5,757 bases of DNA from JBDRGC01 sp043818215 (GCA_043818215.1 JBDRGC010000006.1:1-5757), one strand, 5' to 3'; shown: positions 1 through 5,754, numbered from the stretch's first letter. The notes: a model not told the origin generated them from the sequence alone. Numbers and translations are program-made.

Positions 1-126
1 GCCAGCCACATGGAAATGACGGGTCAAAGCTTTGAGGTAGTACTGATACTTGACGCTAACTCTGTAATCGCGCTCCACGTTTCCTGTCATCAACACAGCC
101 AAGCGCGGTTCATTCTCAAACACCAT
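1..126 (-). CDS. Probable glycosyltransferase, N-terminal 42 codons only (runs off the left edge)
   Basis: The minus strand from 126 reads ATG GTG TTT GAG and stays open to the window edge, giving 42 residues that begin MVFENEPRLAVLMTGN. The pattern is a short hydrophobic beta strand (LAVLMTG), then a DYRVS-type stretch and a helix (YQYYLKALTRHFHV). It resembles the N-terminal Rossmann start of GT4-like glycosyltransferases, which often read 'iLmiGn...D.RV...a..La..GheV'. The ATG lies 1 bp after the stop of the upstream GT2 gene, with a GGGAGA purine tract at 136-141 about 9 bases before it. This supports translational coupling and fixes the start well. That it is a real gene is fairly secure. 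The family assignment is inference from a short fragment and could be wrong; another Rossmann-type enzyme of the same locus is possible. Confidence 0.6.
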   Translation of the reverse strand, partial: MVFENEPRLAVLMTGNVERDYRVSVKYQYYLKALTRHFHVAG

Positions 127-127
127 C

Positions 128-1399
128 TCAACTATTCTCCCGCGAATTCGATACTCGAGAGTCTGGCCCCGATTGCTTTGAGGGCTTAACTCGCGGCACA
201 CGCTGCCAGAGATTTGTCTGGCTGCCCGAAATGTAGCGAAACAATCCAACGAGTGCGGCGCGGTTGCTATTCAGCAAAAAAGTTGGCAAATATAGCAACT
301 TCCCTACCCGGCCGCGAAACGAGATGAATTGCCCAGCAAAGGCCAGAGCGTAAAACAAAACTTGCAAGAGCAGCAGCATCCAGCTAATGGGTGCGGCCAG
401 CGTCCACCATACCGAGACGCCGACACGAGGCGGTAAGGCCACAGCCAGCAAATTAGTCAGCAGCGCGCCCAGCATAGCAAAGGGCACCAGGGGGCGGAAA
501 TATTTATGCGAAATAATCTGCCAGACCAGCAAGGGACGTCGAAATGGCAAAAGTTCATGAATCATGCCTAAGGCCTGGTAACGTCCGGCAACAATACGTG
601 CGCGGCGAACGCGCTCATCTGTAGCTGATGTAGATGCCAATTCCGATGATTGTGCATCAGGCATATAAATAATGCGATAGCCGCGCCGCATCAAACGCAT
701 CGCAATGTAAAAGTCGTCGTTGATAATATTTTCGGGCAGAGGTTCGAAAATTTCGCCGCGAATTGCCAATATCTCTCCGGCAACGCTGGTGCAGCAGCCC
801 AATCGTGTTTCTTGTACCTTTATAAAAGACTCATAGCGCCAATACAATCCCTCAGAAGTACCCAAAATGGGGTCAGATCTTTGGGCTGCCACGTGGTGAG
901 ACTCTGCAATATGCTTGGCTCCCGTGGCCGCGCCTACATGGGAGTCTAAGAATGGAGTGGTTAGTTTTTTCAGCACGTCGGGAGCGTAGTGATTGTTGGC
1001 ATCTGAAAAGACCACGATTTCGCCGCTCGCCATCTGCATGGCGCGGTTAATGGCAGAAGCCTTGCCGCGCCGGGGCGGGTCGTAGCTTAACTCAACTCCC
1101 TGACCGGCGTAGCGGCGGACAATATCTGGGGTGGCGTCATCTGATCCATCGGCAGCCACAATGATCTGCAATTTCTCGCGCGGGTAATCAAGCTCCAGGC
1201 TGTTCATCAATTTATCTTCGATAACCAGGGCTTCGTTATAGGCTGCGATTATCAAGGTCACTGTTGGTGTTGCGGTTGTTCCGTGCGGCTTTGGGGCGGG
1301 GAAAAGGCGCGCAGCCAGAGTCACTAAGGCCGGATAGCCCGCGTACACGTATATGATGAAACTGACGAAAAACCAGAATAGGGCTGCAATTATATGCAT
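128..1399 (-). CDS. Membrane-anchored family 2 glycosyltransferase (poly-GlcNAc/cellulose synthase-like GT-A)
   Basis: This 423-residue protein has the layout of processive-type GT2 enzymes: one N-terminal membrane segment (about residues 3-28), a cytosolic GT-A domain (about 45-275), then hydrophobic segments near 303-325, 332-356 and perhaps 369-390. Visible motifs are TLIIAAYNE (48-56), the nucleotide-binding ADGSDD (83-88), the metal-site region FSDAN (131-135, Asp133 in the DxD position), an acceptor-loop-like GCCTSVAGE (201-209), the putative catalytic NDD (227-229), and RRARIVAGRYQ (265-275) where QxxRW sits in cellulose and hyaluronan synthases. It probably transfers a sugar from a UDP-sugar to a growing polysaccharide at the inner membrane face. 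Length is close to that of PgaC/IcaA-type synthases, but donor and product cannot be read from sequence. The ATG at 1399 gives the N-terminal membrane helix; only a weak AACAAGA precedes it. It is separated from the upstream GT4 by 415 bp and followed after 1 bp by the next gene. The C-terminal 25 residues are polar and probably disordered. Confidence 0.93.
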   Translation of the reverse strand: MHIIAALFWFFVSFIIYVYAGYPALVTLAARLFPAPKPHGTTATPTVTLIIAAYNEALVIEDKLMNSLELDYPREKLQIIVAADGSDDATPDIVRRYAGQGVELSYDPPRRGKASAINRAMQMASGEIVVFSDANNHYAPDVLKKLTTPFLDSHVGAATGAKHIAESHHVAAQRSDPILGTSEGLYWRYESFIKVQETRLGCCTSVAGEILAIRGEIFEPLPENIINDDFYIAMRLMRRGYRIIYMPDAQSSELASTSATDERVRRARIVAGRYQALGMIHELLPFRRPLLVWQIISHKYFRPLVPFAMLGALLTNLLAVALPPRVGVSVWWTLAAPISWMLLLLQVLFYALAFAGQFISFRGRVGKLLYLPTFLLNSNRAALVGLFRYISGSQTNLWQRVPRVKPSKQSGPDSRVSNSRENS

Positions 1400-1415
1400 T
1401 CTTGTTATTTATGCG

Positions 1416-1433
1416 AGCGCACTCTCATGCGCT
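1416..1433. repeat. Short perfect hairpin upstream of the GT2 gene
   Basis: AGCGCA at 1416-1421 and TGCGCT at 1428-1433 form a perfect 6-bp inverted repeat around a 6-base loop. It lies 17 bp upstream of the GT2 start codon, so in a minus-strand transcript it would sit in the 5' leader. There is no T-run after it, so it is not an intrinsic terminator. It could be an operator half-site pair or a leader stem; it could also be chance. Confidence 0.35.
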
Positions 1434-1578
1434 ACTACAAACTTCAACTCACCACCAAGGACACAAATAAGGTAGTTGCTGAAAATCTTGGTGGTCAAGC
1501 GGCGATAGAACTGCATTGCACTTTATCAAGTGAATCGCAGTTCGGGTTATTCAAGTTATTCCCATAAATGCTTTTTTG

Positions 1579-1614
1579 CCCCCCAAAGTGCGTCATTTGA
1601 ATTACGCAGGGGGG
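1579..1614. repeat. GC-rich hairpin with C6/G6 base
   Basis: CCCCCC (1579-1584) pairs with GGGGGG (1609-1614), and TGCGT (1589-1593) with ACGCA (1604-1608), leaving an AAAG bulge on the left and a 10-base CATTTGAATT loop. Six T precede it at 1572-1577. In a minus-strand transcript the hairpin would therefore be followed by an A-run, and in a plus-strand transcript the T-run comes before it. It does not work as an intrinsic terminator in either direction. Confidence 0.55.
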
Positions 1615-1620
1615 AATGAA

Positions 1621-1707
1621 ATGGTAAATGGTAAATGGTGAATGGTAAATGAGGTGCATACAGCGCAGCCAGCATTTATCATTTATACTTCACCATTTAC
1701 CATTTAC
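1621..1707. repeat. Inverted pair of ATGGTAA heptamer arrays forming a long hairpin
   Basis: The left arm (1621-1652) reads ATGGTAA, ATGGTAA, ATGGTGA, ATGGTAA, then a partial unit. The right arm (1673-1707) carries the same type of unit on the opposite strand: ATGGTAA, ATGGTGA, AGTATAA, ATGATAA and a partial copy. Bases 1624-1642 and 1689-1707 are perfect 19-base reverse complements, and 1646-1652 pairs with 1679-1685 for another 7 bp. The loop is about 26 bases. The unit length is exactly 7 throughout both arms. The array lies in the centre of the 415-bp non-coding region. Confidence 0.85.
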
Positions 1708-1721
1708 AATTCGGTTTTATT

Positions 1722-1754
1722 GGTGGGTACGCATCATTTGAGATGCAATGCACC
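1722..1754. repeat. Weak second hairpin with a CATTTGA loop
   Basis: GCAT (1731-1734) pairs with ATGC (1743-1746) around a loop starting CATTTGAG, and GGTG (1722-1725) can pair with CACC (1751-1754). The eight bases TCATTTGA also occur at the same place in the hairpin at 1579-1614, in the same orientation. The two hairpins may be diverged copies flanking the heptamer palindrome. The stems are short and this is a weak call. Confidence 0.3.
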
Positions 1755-1814
1755 ACTAACATTTTTCGCAACTACGCTCAACCTGCACTAATCACTAGTT
1801 TGAATATGGACAAA

Positions 1815-2963
1815 TTATTTACAGGGTGCCGCCTGAGCGGTAATCACCGTTGCTAGACGAGTGTACAGGTTTGTCAAGCGTGCCGCCGCGATGGGCAGAG
1901 AATACTCGGCAACAACGCATTCTCTCGCCCGGCGTCCCAGGCGAGTACGGAGGTCAGCATCTGTCAGGAGGGTCAGCAAACCATCTCGCATGACCTCCGG
2001 CGCGTCGGGAGGCACCAGCCAACCGGTAACGCCGTGTTCGATCACATCTGGCGTGCCTCCTACATCAGTCGCCAAAACGGACAGCCCTGCCGACATGGCT
2101 TCTAACAGGGCTACAGACAGGCCCTCTCGCTCTGATGGTAATACAAATACATCTGACGCCTGCAAATAGGGTAATACCCTCTCTACCTGGCCCAGAAAAC
2201 GCACACCTTCTCCTGCCGCGCGCTCGATACGGGCTGCCTCAGTGCCCGTGCCAAGAATGAGCAAACAGGCTTCGGGATGAATCTGGCGGACATCAGGCCA
2301 AATGGCAATCAGGCGGTCAAGCCGCTTTTCTGGGGCCAGTCGCCCGGTGAAAACTGCGAGGGGGACATCTGGCAAACCGAGGGCGGAGCGTTGGGCCATT
2401 TTCTCCCTGTGTGGTAGAGGCTGAAAATGATCCGTATCCACCGCGTTGGGAATAAATGCCCGGTGTTCCGGTGGGATGCCTATCCTTTCTAGCTCAGCAT
2501 CTAATTCACGGCTGATAGCCACAAAGGAATCGACCGTTTTTGCAAATACAGATAAACGATATGCGCCCAGGGCTTTCTTTTGTAAGCGTACAATTTCGTT
2601 GAAGCCGCCGCCGCCGTGCAGTGTCACCACGACCGGATAGTCAAATAGGCGTTTTGCAGCTACTGCTGTCGTTGTGGTGGAGAATAATTCATGGGCGTGG
2701 ATAAGATCCGGGCGCAGACGGCGTAACAACGGGAGAGCCGTCAATGTAAAGGCAAGCGAGGCGATGGGTTTCGGCCCCGGCACAGGCAAACGATGCACCG
2801 GCACTCCGTCGATTTGCTCGTAAGAAGCTAAACCGGGATGCCGCCGGGTAATCACGTCTACCGCCACACCCTGTGCCAGCAGTCCTGGAATCAATGCAGC
2901 CACCTGGCGTTCTGCGCCGCCTACTCGAGGATGATAACTGTGGATGAGCATTGCTACTTTCAT
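1815..2963 (-). CDS. Family 4 glycosyltransferase (GT-B fold)
   Basis: This 382-residue protein is a complete GT4 enzyme, of usual family length. The N-terminal acceptor domain starts MKVAMLIHSYHPRVGGAERQ, with the GGAE loop at 15-18 and a HAH at 89-91. The C-terminal donor domain starts near IPNAVD (171-176) and contains TGRLAPEKR (206-214, Arg208 and Lys213 in the donor-phosphate positions), the EX7E motif formed by Glu280 and Glu288, and VGGTPDVIEHGVTGWLV (301-317). There is no membrane segment, so it is probably cytosolic or peripheral and adds a sugar to a lipid-linked oligosaccharide; donor and linkage are unknown. The ATG at 2963 is fixed by the canonical N-terminus. Directly upstream is a heptamer array, and no Shine-Dalgarno sequence is visible, which is odd. 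It follows another GT4 by 96 bp. The two share motifs but are clearly distinct in sequence, so they are not a recent tandem duplication. Confidence 0.95.
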   Translation of the reverse strand: MKVAMLIHSYHPRVGGAERQVAALIPGLLAQGVAVDVITRRHPGLASYEQIDGVPVHRLPVPGPKPIASLAFTLTALPLLRRLRPDLIHAHELFSTTTTAVAAKRLFDYPVVVTLHGGGGFNEIVRLQKKALGAYRLSVFAKTVDSFVAISRELDAELERIGIPPEHRAFIPNAVDTDHFQPLPHREKMAQRSALGLPDVPLAVFTGRLAPEKRLDRLIAIWPDVRQIHPEACLLILGTGTEAARIERAAGEGVRFLGQVERVLPYLQASDVFVLPSEREGLSVALLEAMSAGLSVLATDVGGTPDVIEHGVTGWLVPPDAPEVMRDGLLTLLTDADLRTRLGRRARECVVAEYSLPIAAARLTNLYTRLATVITAQAAPCK

Positions 2964-2967
2964 GATA

Positions 2968-3037
2968 GTGGCGAGTGGCGAGTGGCGAATGGCGAATGGC
3001 GAATGGCGGGTGGCGGGTGGCGGGCGGCAAGTGGCGT
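2968..3037. repeat. Ten-unit heptamer array (GTGGCGA/ATGGCGA) between the GT4 genes
   Basis: On the plus strand there are ten consecutive 7-bp units: three GTGGCGA, two ATGGCGA, ATGGCGG, two GTGGCGG, GCGGCAA and GTGGCGT. The array fills most of the 96 bp between the stop of the upstream GT4 (3060) and the start of the downstream GT4 (2963), leaving 4 bp before the start codon. Changes between adjacent units are single or double steps, so the array looks as if it grew by local duplication and then drifted. Short open frames across it on both strands are by-products of the repeat. Confidence 0.95.
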
Positions 3038-3059
3038 GAAATTATGTTATCCCACTCCT

Positions 3060-4214
3060 CTACGCTTCGGGGACTGTGTCACGTTTCACGTTTTCACGCT
3101 TCACTTCTTGATATACTGTTAAAATTTGCTCGAACCACGGCGAGGGGGCATAATGATGATTGACATGCGCCCGGGCTGCCGTTCCCAGTGAGCGCTGCTG
3201 GGCTGGATCGTTCAACAGCGAGACAAGCGCGGCGGCAAAGGCTTCAGGGCGGCGCGGCGGGATAAGGATACCGCGCCCACCCACCAATTCCGGCACACCC
3301 CCCACACCCGTGGCAACCACCGGAAGGCCCGCGGACATAGCTTCCAAAATCGCCAACGGCAGGCCTTCACGATGCGAGGCGCTGACGTAAATATCGCTGG
3401 CTGCCAGCAATCGGGGTACGTCGGTGCGAGCGCCCAATAGCTGGGCATGTTTTTCCAGCTTCAGGGCCGCAACTTGCTCGGAGAGTTGGTCGTAAAGTGT
3501 ACCACCACCCACGACTATCAAGTAAGCTGCGGGAATTTTCTGGTGCAAGGCAGCAAAAGCCTGCAATAGATCGTGGTAGCCTTTCGGCGGGGACAGTCGT
3601 CCAACTGATATCAACAACGGGCGTGTAGGGTCTCCCATCAACTCGGAGCGGAGGGCTATTCGCTCCGGGGGTGACAAATCCGCCACCGGCTCGACCGGAT
3701 TGGGGATGACACGCATCTTTGTTTCCGGCAATATGGCTGCATAAGCCTCCGCAACCGCATCTGCAACAAATATCAATCTATTGGCGTGACTCAAGGCCCA
3801 TTTTTCAAGCCGGTAACGCAGGGGGTGGTAGTGCCGCGGGTCAGTGCCAATGCTGTGCAAAGTTGCTACAACGGGGACGCCAGCAAGCACACCGGCGAGG
3901 GCACCGATGATATTGGCGTAAGCCAGATGGGTATGCAAAATATCAACCTGCTCACGCCGCAAGTAGCGGGCCAAAAGCATAATGCGTCCGATATTCAATA
4001 ATCTTTTGCCCGGCAAGATGTTCACTTCGGCGCCCAGGGCGGTAAGCATGGGAGGGTAAGGGGCATCGGCGATATACTTCAGGCCCATCACCGTTAGTCT
4101 AAAACCGCGGGCACGCGCTTCACGGGCGAAGGTTAGCTGCAACTTCTCCGCCCCACCCCATGAAAGCGTATCGATCAATTGAAGAATATGCACTCTGCAC
4201 TCTGCACTTCGCAC
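3060..4214 (-). CDS. Family 4 glycosyltransferase (GT-B fold)
   Basis: This is a complete 384-residue GT4 enzyme. The acceptor domain has ILQLIDTLSWGGAEKLQ (10-26, GGAE at 20-23) and HTH (94-96). The donor domain has IPNPV (170-174), SVGRLSPPKGY (203-213, Arg206 and Lys211 in the conserved positions), EX7E at Glu283 and Glu291, and VGGVPELV (304-311). No membrane segment is seen; it probably extends a lipid-linked glycan in the cytoplasm, substrate unknown. The open frame begins at a GTG (4214) that touches the flippase stop codon. A second in-frame GTG at 4193 would give MHILQLIDTLSWGGAEK, which matches the usual GT4 N-terminus better. The first seven residues after the distal start are encoded by a heptamer repeat, so the proximal start (377 residues) may be the true one. 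Neither has a good Shine-Dalgarno. The C-terminal tail (about residues 369-379) is encoded by another heptamer array and is probably not part of the fold. Confidence 0.93.
   Translation of the reverse strand: MRSAECRVHILQLIDTLSWGGAEKLQLTFAREARARGFRLTVMGLKYIADAPYPPMLTALGAEVNILPGKRLLNIGRIMLLARYLRREQVDILHTHLAYANIIGALAGVLAGVPVVATLHSIGTDPRHYHPLRYRLEKWALSHANRLIFVADAVAEAYAAILPETKMRVIPNPVEPVADLSPPERIALRSELMGDPTRPLLISVGRLSPPKGYHDLLQAFAALHQKIPAAYLIVVGGGTLYDQLSEQVAALKLEKHAQLLGARTDVPRLLAASDIYVSASHREGLPLAILEAMSAGLPVVATGVGGVPELVGGRGILIPPRRPEAFAAALVSLLNDPAQQRSLGTAARAHVNHHYAPSPWFEQILTVYQEVKRENVKRDTVPEA
3079..3107 (-). repeat. GTGAAAC-type heptamer array inside the 3' end of the GT4 gene
   Basis: Read on the minus strand, the coding strand, this stretch is GTGAAGC, GTGAAAAC (one extra A), GTGAAAC and a partial GTGA. 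It encodes VKRENVKRD near the end of the GT4 protein, just before the TAG stop. The 7-bp period, broken once to 8, shows that this part of the coding sequence derives from a repeat rather than from the enzyme family. Sequence outside the array returns to unique composition at once. Confidence 0.75.
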
Positions 4215-4217
4215 TCA
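4190..4217 (-). repeat. AGAGTGC-type heptamer array across the flippase stop and GT4 start
   Basis: On the minus strand there are four consecutive units: TGAGTGC, GAAGTGC, AGAGTGC and AGAGTGC. The first unit supplies the TGA stop of the flippase. Each unit holds one GTG, and because the period is 7 these fall in successive frames, with the first (4214) and last (4193) both in the GT4 frame. The array therefore contains the stop codon of one gene and all candidate start codons of the next. Confidence 0.9.
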
Positions 4218-5657
4218 GGTCGAAATCAATGCGGTTGCTTGCTTGAAAATATCCCGGTCTGTAAACCAGAGGGTGGCAATGTAAATCGACGCGCCTGCCA
4301 GAACGACAATGAGTAGTTGGGCAATTAGATGAAGTTGATGTATCTGGGTATACAGGCCAAATGTACCCACAAACATCACTCCGCCAGCCAATAAGGCCGG
4401 GCGGAGGGCATGAAATATGGCGAGCGGGCGAATATTCATTACGCGGGATACTACTCCTAACTTGACGATAGTTACAACTAGTGAGGTCAAAAGTTGTCCA
4501 ATGGCAACATAGAAAATACTTTTCCCGGCAGCAAACCAGAGCACCGGTACAGTCAGAAGTAAATTCAGCACGTTGAGGGCATTCAAAATACCCAACCGCC
4601 CCGTAGATTTGTAAATATCTCCATCAACGAAACTCAATGAATATACCACCGCGTAAAGCGACAGGCATTGCATCGCCGGAATAGCCGGCGACCAACGGTC
4701 TGTGTAGAAGAAGCGCACAAATTCCGGCGCGATGATGAATAGTCCCAACCCGGCCGGGACGGTTATGAGAGAAATATAGCGTAGGGCGGTTAAATATCCT
4801 GACTGCAAAGCTTGAGCATTATGTTTAATAGTGGCGTAGGCCGGGAACAACGCCCGGCTGACAATATGACACACATTGATGACAATTAGTTCTGGCAAAC
4901 GAAAGGCCATCATATAAAAACCCAAATGGATAACATCCATCCGCCGGCCAATAACCAGGTAATCCATATTGTCGTCAATCATGCTCATTACACTGATAAT
5001 GATTGTTTGAGAACCATAGACGATCAGTTCTTTAGTGATCCTGAAATCAAAGGTGAGGCCTGGTATCCAACGGGTTAACCACCAGTAGGCTAACATAGAT
5101 GCCACTTCACCTCCAAGTTGTCCCCACACCAGACTCCAGACCCCAAATCCTTGCCAGGCCATGAGAACTGATATACCACCCTTGATGAAGGATCTTCCAA
5201 CCTCCGAGACAAAGCGGCGGCGAAAATCGAGTTGTTTCTGTAGACGGGTACCATGGATGCTGCCCAAGCTGGAAAACAAGAATTTTATAGCCAGTACCTG
5301 CACCAGAGGCACAACCCGCGGCTCTTCGAAGAATACCCCCACCAGAGGTGCTATCAAGAAAGCTATTAGAGATAGTAGTGTTCCCGTGCCAACGCTGATA
5401 AAAAACGCATTGTTAGCAGTGCGCTCTGGATCTTCCTGCCGGTAGATTAGTGCATCCCCTACCCCCAAGTCCTTGAGCGCATCCAGGTAATTGATTGTAA
5501 TCAGCCCGAGAGCCAGCAATCCAAAATCGTCGGGTGCTAATAAGCGCGCCAGAATGATAGTGCTGACAAAAACCAACCCTTTGCCAATAATAAAGGCCGC
5601 GTAAATCCACAAGGTTCCCCTGGCAGTTGTCTTGGCCAGCCTTTGGAATTTACTCAT
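4215..5657 (-). CDS. Oligosaccharide flippase, MOP superfamily (Wzx/polysaccharide synthesis family)
   Basis: This 480-residue protein is almost wholly membrane-embedded, with roughly 12-14 hydrophobic helices (for example near 16-38, 45-66, 87-110, 117-134, 172-194, 293-316, 325-345, 357-376, 380-402, 418-436 and 442-464). The N-terminal stretch with ILARLLAPDDFGLLALG (35-51) and DLGVGDALIYRQ (63-74) is the signature of the Wzx/WzxC-like polysaccharide exporters, as are the charged segment RLQKQLDFRRR (138-148) and FVRFFYTDRWSPAIPAMQ (313-330). It should flip undecaprenyl-diphosphate-linked oligosaccharide to the outer face of the inner membrane for polymerisation or ligation. Family length is normal and no break is seen. 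The ATG at 5657 is supported by TGGAG four bases upstream and by an extended -10 promoter. It is the first gene of the unit, and its TGA lies in a heptamer repeat that also contains the start of the next gene. The glycan carried cannot be deduced. Confidence 0.93.
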   Translation of the reverse strand: MSKFQRLAKTTARGTLWIYAAFIIGKGLVFVSTIILARLLAPDDFGLLALGLITINYLDALKDLGVGDALIYRQEDPERTANNAFFISVGTGTLLSLIAFLIAPLVGVFFEEPRVVPLVQVLAIKFLFSSLGSIHGTRLQKQLDFRRRFVSEVGRSFIKGGISVLMAWQGFGVWSLVWGQLGGEVASMLAYWWLTRWIPGLTFDFRITKELIVYGSQTIIISVMSMIDDNMDYLVIGRRMDVIHLGFYMMAFRLPELIVINVCHIVSRALFPAYATIKHNAQALQSGYLTALRYISLITVPAGLGLFIIAPEFVRFFYTDRWSPAIPAMQCLSLYAVVYSLSFVDGDIYKSTGRLGILNALNVLNLLLTVPVLWFAAGKSIFYVAIGQLLTSLVVTIVKLGVVSRVMNIRPLAIFHALRPALLAGGVMFVGTFGLYTQIHQLHLIAQLLIVVLAGASIYIATLWFTDRDIFKQATALIST

Positions 5658-5661
5658 ATTG

Positions 5662-5666
5662 CTCCA
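5662..5666 (-). promoter_or_regulatory. Ribosome binding site of the flippase gene
   Basis: TGGAG on the minus strand, followed by CAAT and then the ATG at 5657. The spacing is short but usable. It is a clearer Shine-Dalgarno than any before the two GT4 genes and supports the chosen flippase start. Confidence 0.65.
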
Positions 5667-5691
5667 CGCGTCATCTCAACACCCTACAGGC

Positions 5692-5700
5692 ATTATAGCA
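5692..5700 (-). promoter_or_regulatory. Extended -10 promoter (TGCTATAAT) for the flippase operon
   Basis: The minus strand reads TGCTATAAT, a perfect TATAAT with the TGn extension, 34 bases before the flippase ATG. Transcription would start near 5685 and leave a leader of about 28 bases. No good TTGACA is found 16-18 bases upstream, which fits an extended -10 promoter that needs little -35 contact. It sits just after a terminator-like hairpin, consistent with the start of a new transcription unit. Confidence 0.55.
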
Positions 5701-5706
5701 GGTGGG

Positions 5707-5754
5707 AAAAAGGTGGGCTGGGAAAATCCGCAGTGGGGCAATTGGCAGCCCACC
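5707..5754 (-). terminator. Probable intrinsic terminator of an off-window upstream gene
   Basis: On the minus strand GGTGGGCTG (5754-5746) and CAGCCCACC (5720-5712) form a perfect 9-bp GC-rich stem, followed immediately by five T (5711-5707). This fits a Rho-independent terminator for a minus-strand gene beyond the right edge. The loop is 25 bases, longer than usual, which lowers confidence. On the plus strand no T-run follows, so it would work in one direction only. Confidence 0.5.

Larger units (their letters stand above)
1472..1775. repeat. Imperfect 24-bp inverted repeats bounding about 304 bp (MITE-like layout)
   Basis: The 24 bases at 1472-1495 match the reverse complement of 1752-1775 at 20 of 24 positions by hand alignment without gaps. 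Both begin GTAGTTGC and end GTGGT. The enclosed 256 bp carry no open frame and contain several inner inverted repeats. This is the layout expected of a small non-autonomous transposable element or its remnant. Against that, I see no target-site duplication outside the arms, the arms are diverged, and no transposase is near. The TIR interpretation is inference. Confidence 0.35.
1400..1814. other. 415-bp non-coding region rich in nested inverted repeats
   Basis: No frame in this stretch gives a plausible protein. It holds a small hairpin near the GT2 start, an imperfect inverted-repeat pair at its outer part (1472-1495 and 1752-1775), a GC-rich hairpin (1579-1614), a second weaker hairpin (1722-1754) and an inverted heptamer array (1621-1707). 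A further 9-bp inverted pair, ACCACCAAG at 1451-1459 and CTTGGTGGT at 1487-1495, overlaps the left outer arm. I looked for a minus-strand promoter for the GT2. The nearest match is TTGATA with TATCGC about 16 bp downstream (around 1504-1531), too weak to call. No hairpin here is followed by a T-run in the minus-strand direction, so no intrinsic terminator for the upstream GT4 is visible. The region may be a degenerate mobile or repetitive insertion within an originally continuous operon; that is inference. Confidence 0.7.

Noticed and set aside
650..949. Plus-strand 99-codon open frame
   Set aside because: It lies wholly antisense to the GT2 catalytic domain, has no recognisable motif and is explained as a shadow of that gene.
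1572..1614. Intrinsic terminator at the C6/G6 hairpin
   Set aside because: The T-run comes before the hairpin on the plus strand and becomes an A-run after it on the minus strand, so neither direction has a proper terminator.
2689..3030. Minus-strand 113-codon open frame starting in the heptamer array
   Set aside because: It is out of frame with the GT4 gene it overlaps. Its N-terminus is repeat translation (RHPPFAIRHSPLATRH) and its remainder is a frame shadow.
2968..3037. CRISPR-like array
   Set aside because: The units are 7 bp, contiguous and without spacers, so this is a simple tandem repeat.
2838..3163. Plus-strand open frames of 94 and 62 codons rich in MASGEWRMANG-like repeats
   Set aside because: The repetitive peptides come directly from translating the GTGGCGA heptamer array, and the rest is antisense to the two GT4 genes.
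1815..4214. Tandem duplication of one GT4 gene
   Set aside because: Both proteins share the family motifs at similar positions, but the sequences between motifs differ widely, so they are separate family members rather than a recent duplicate.
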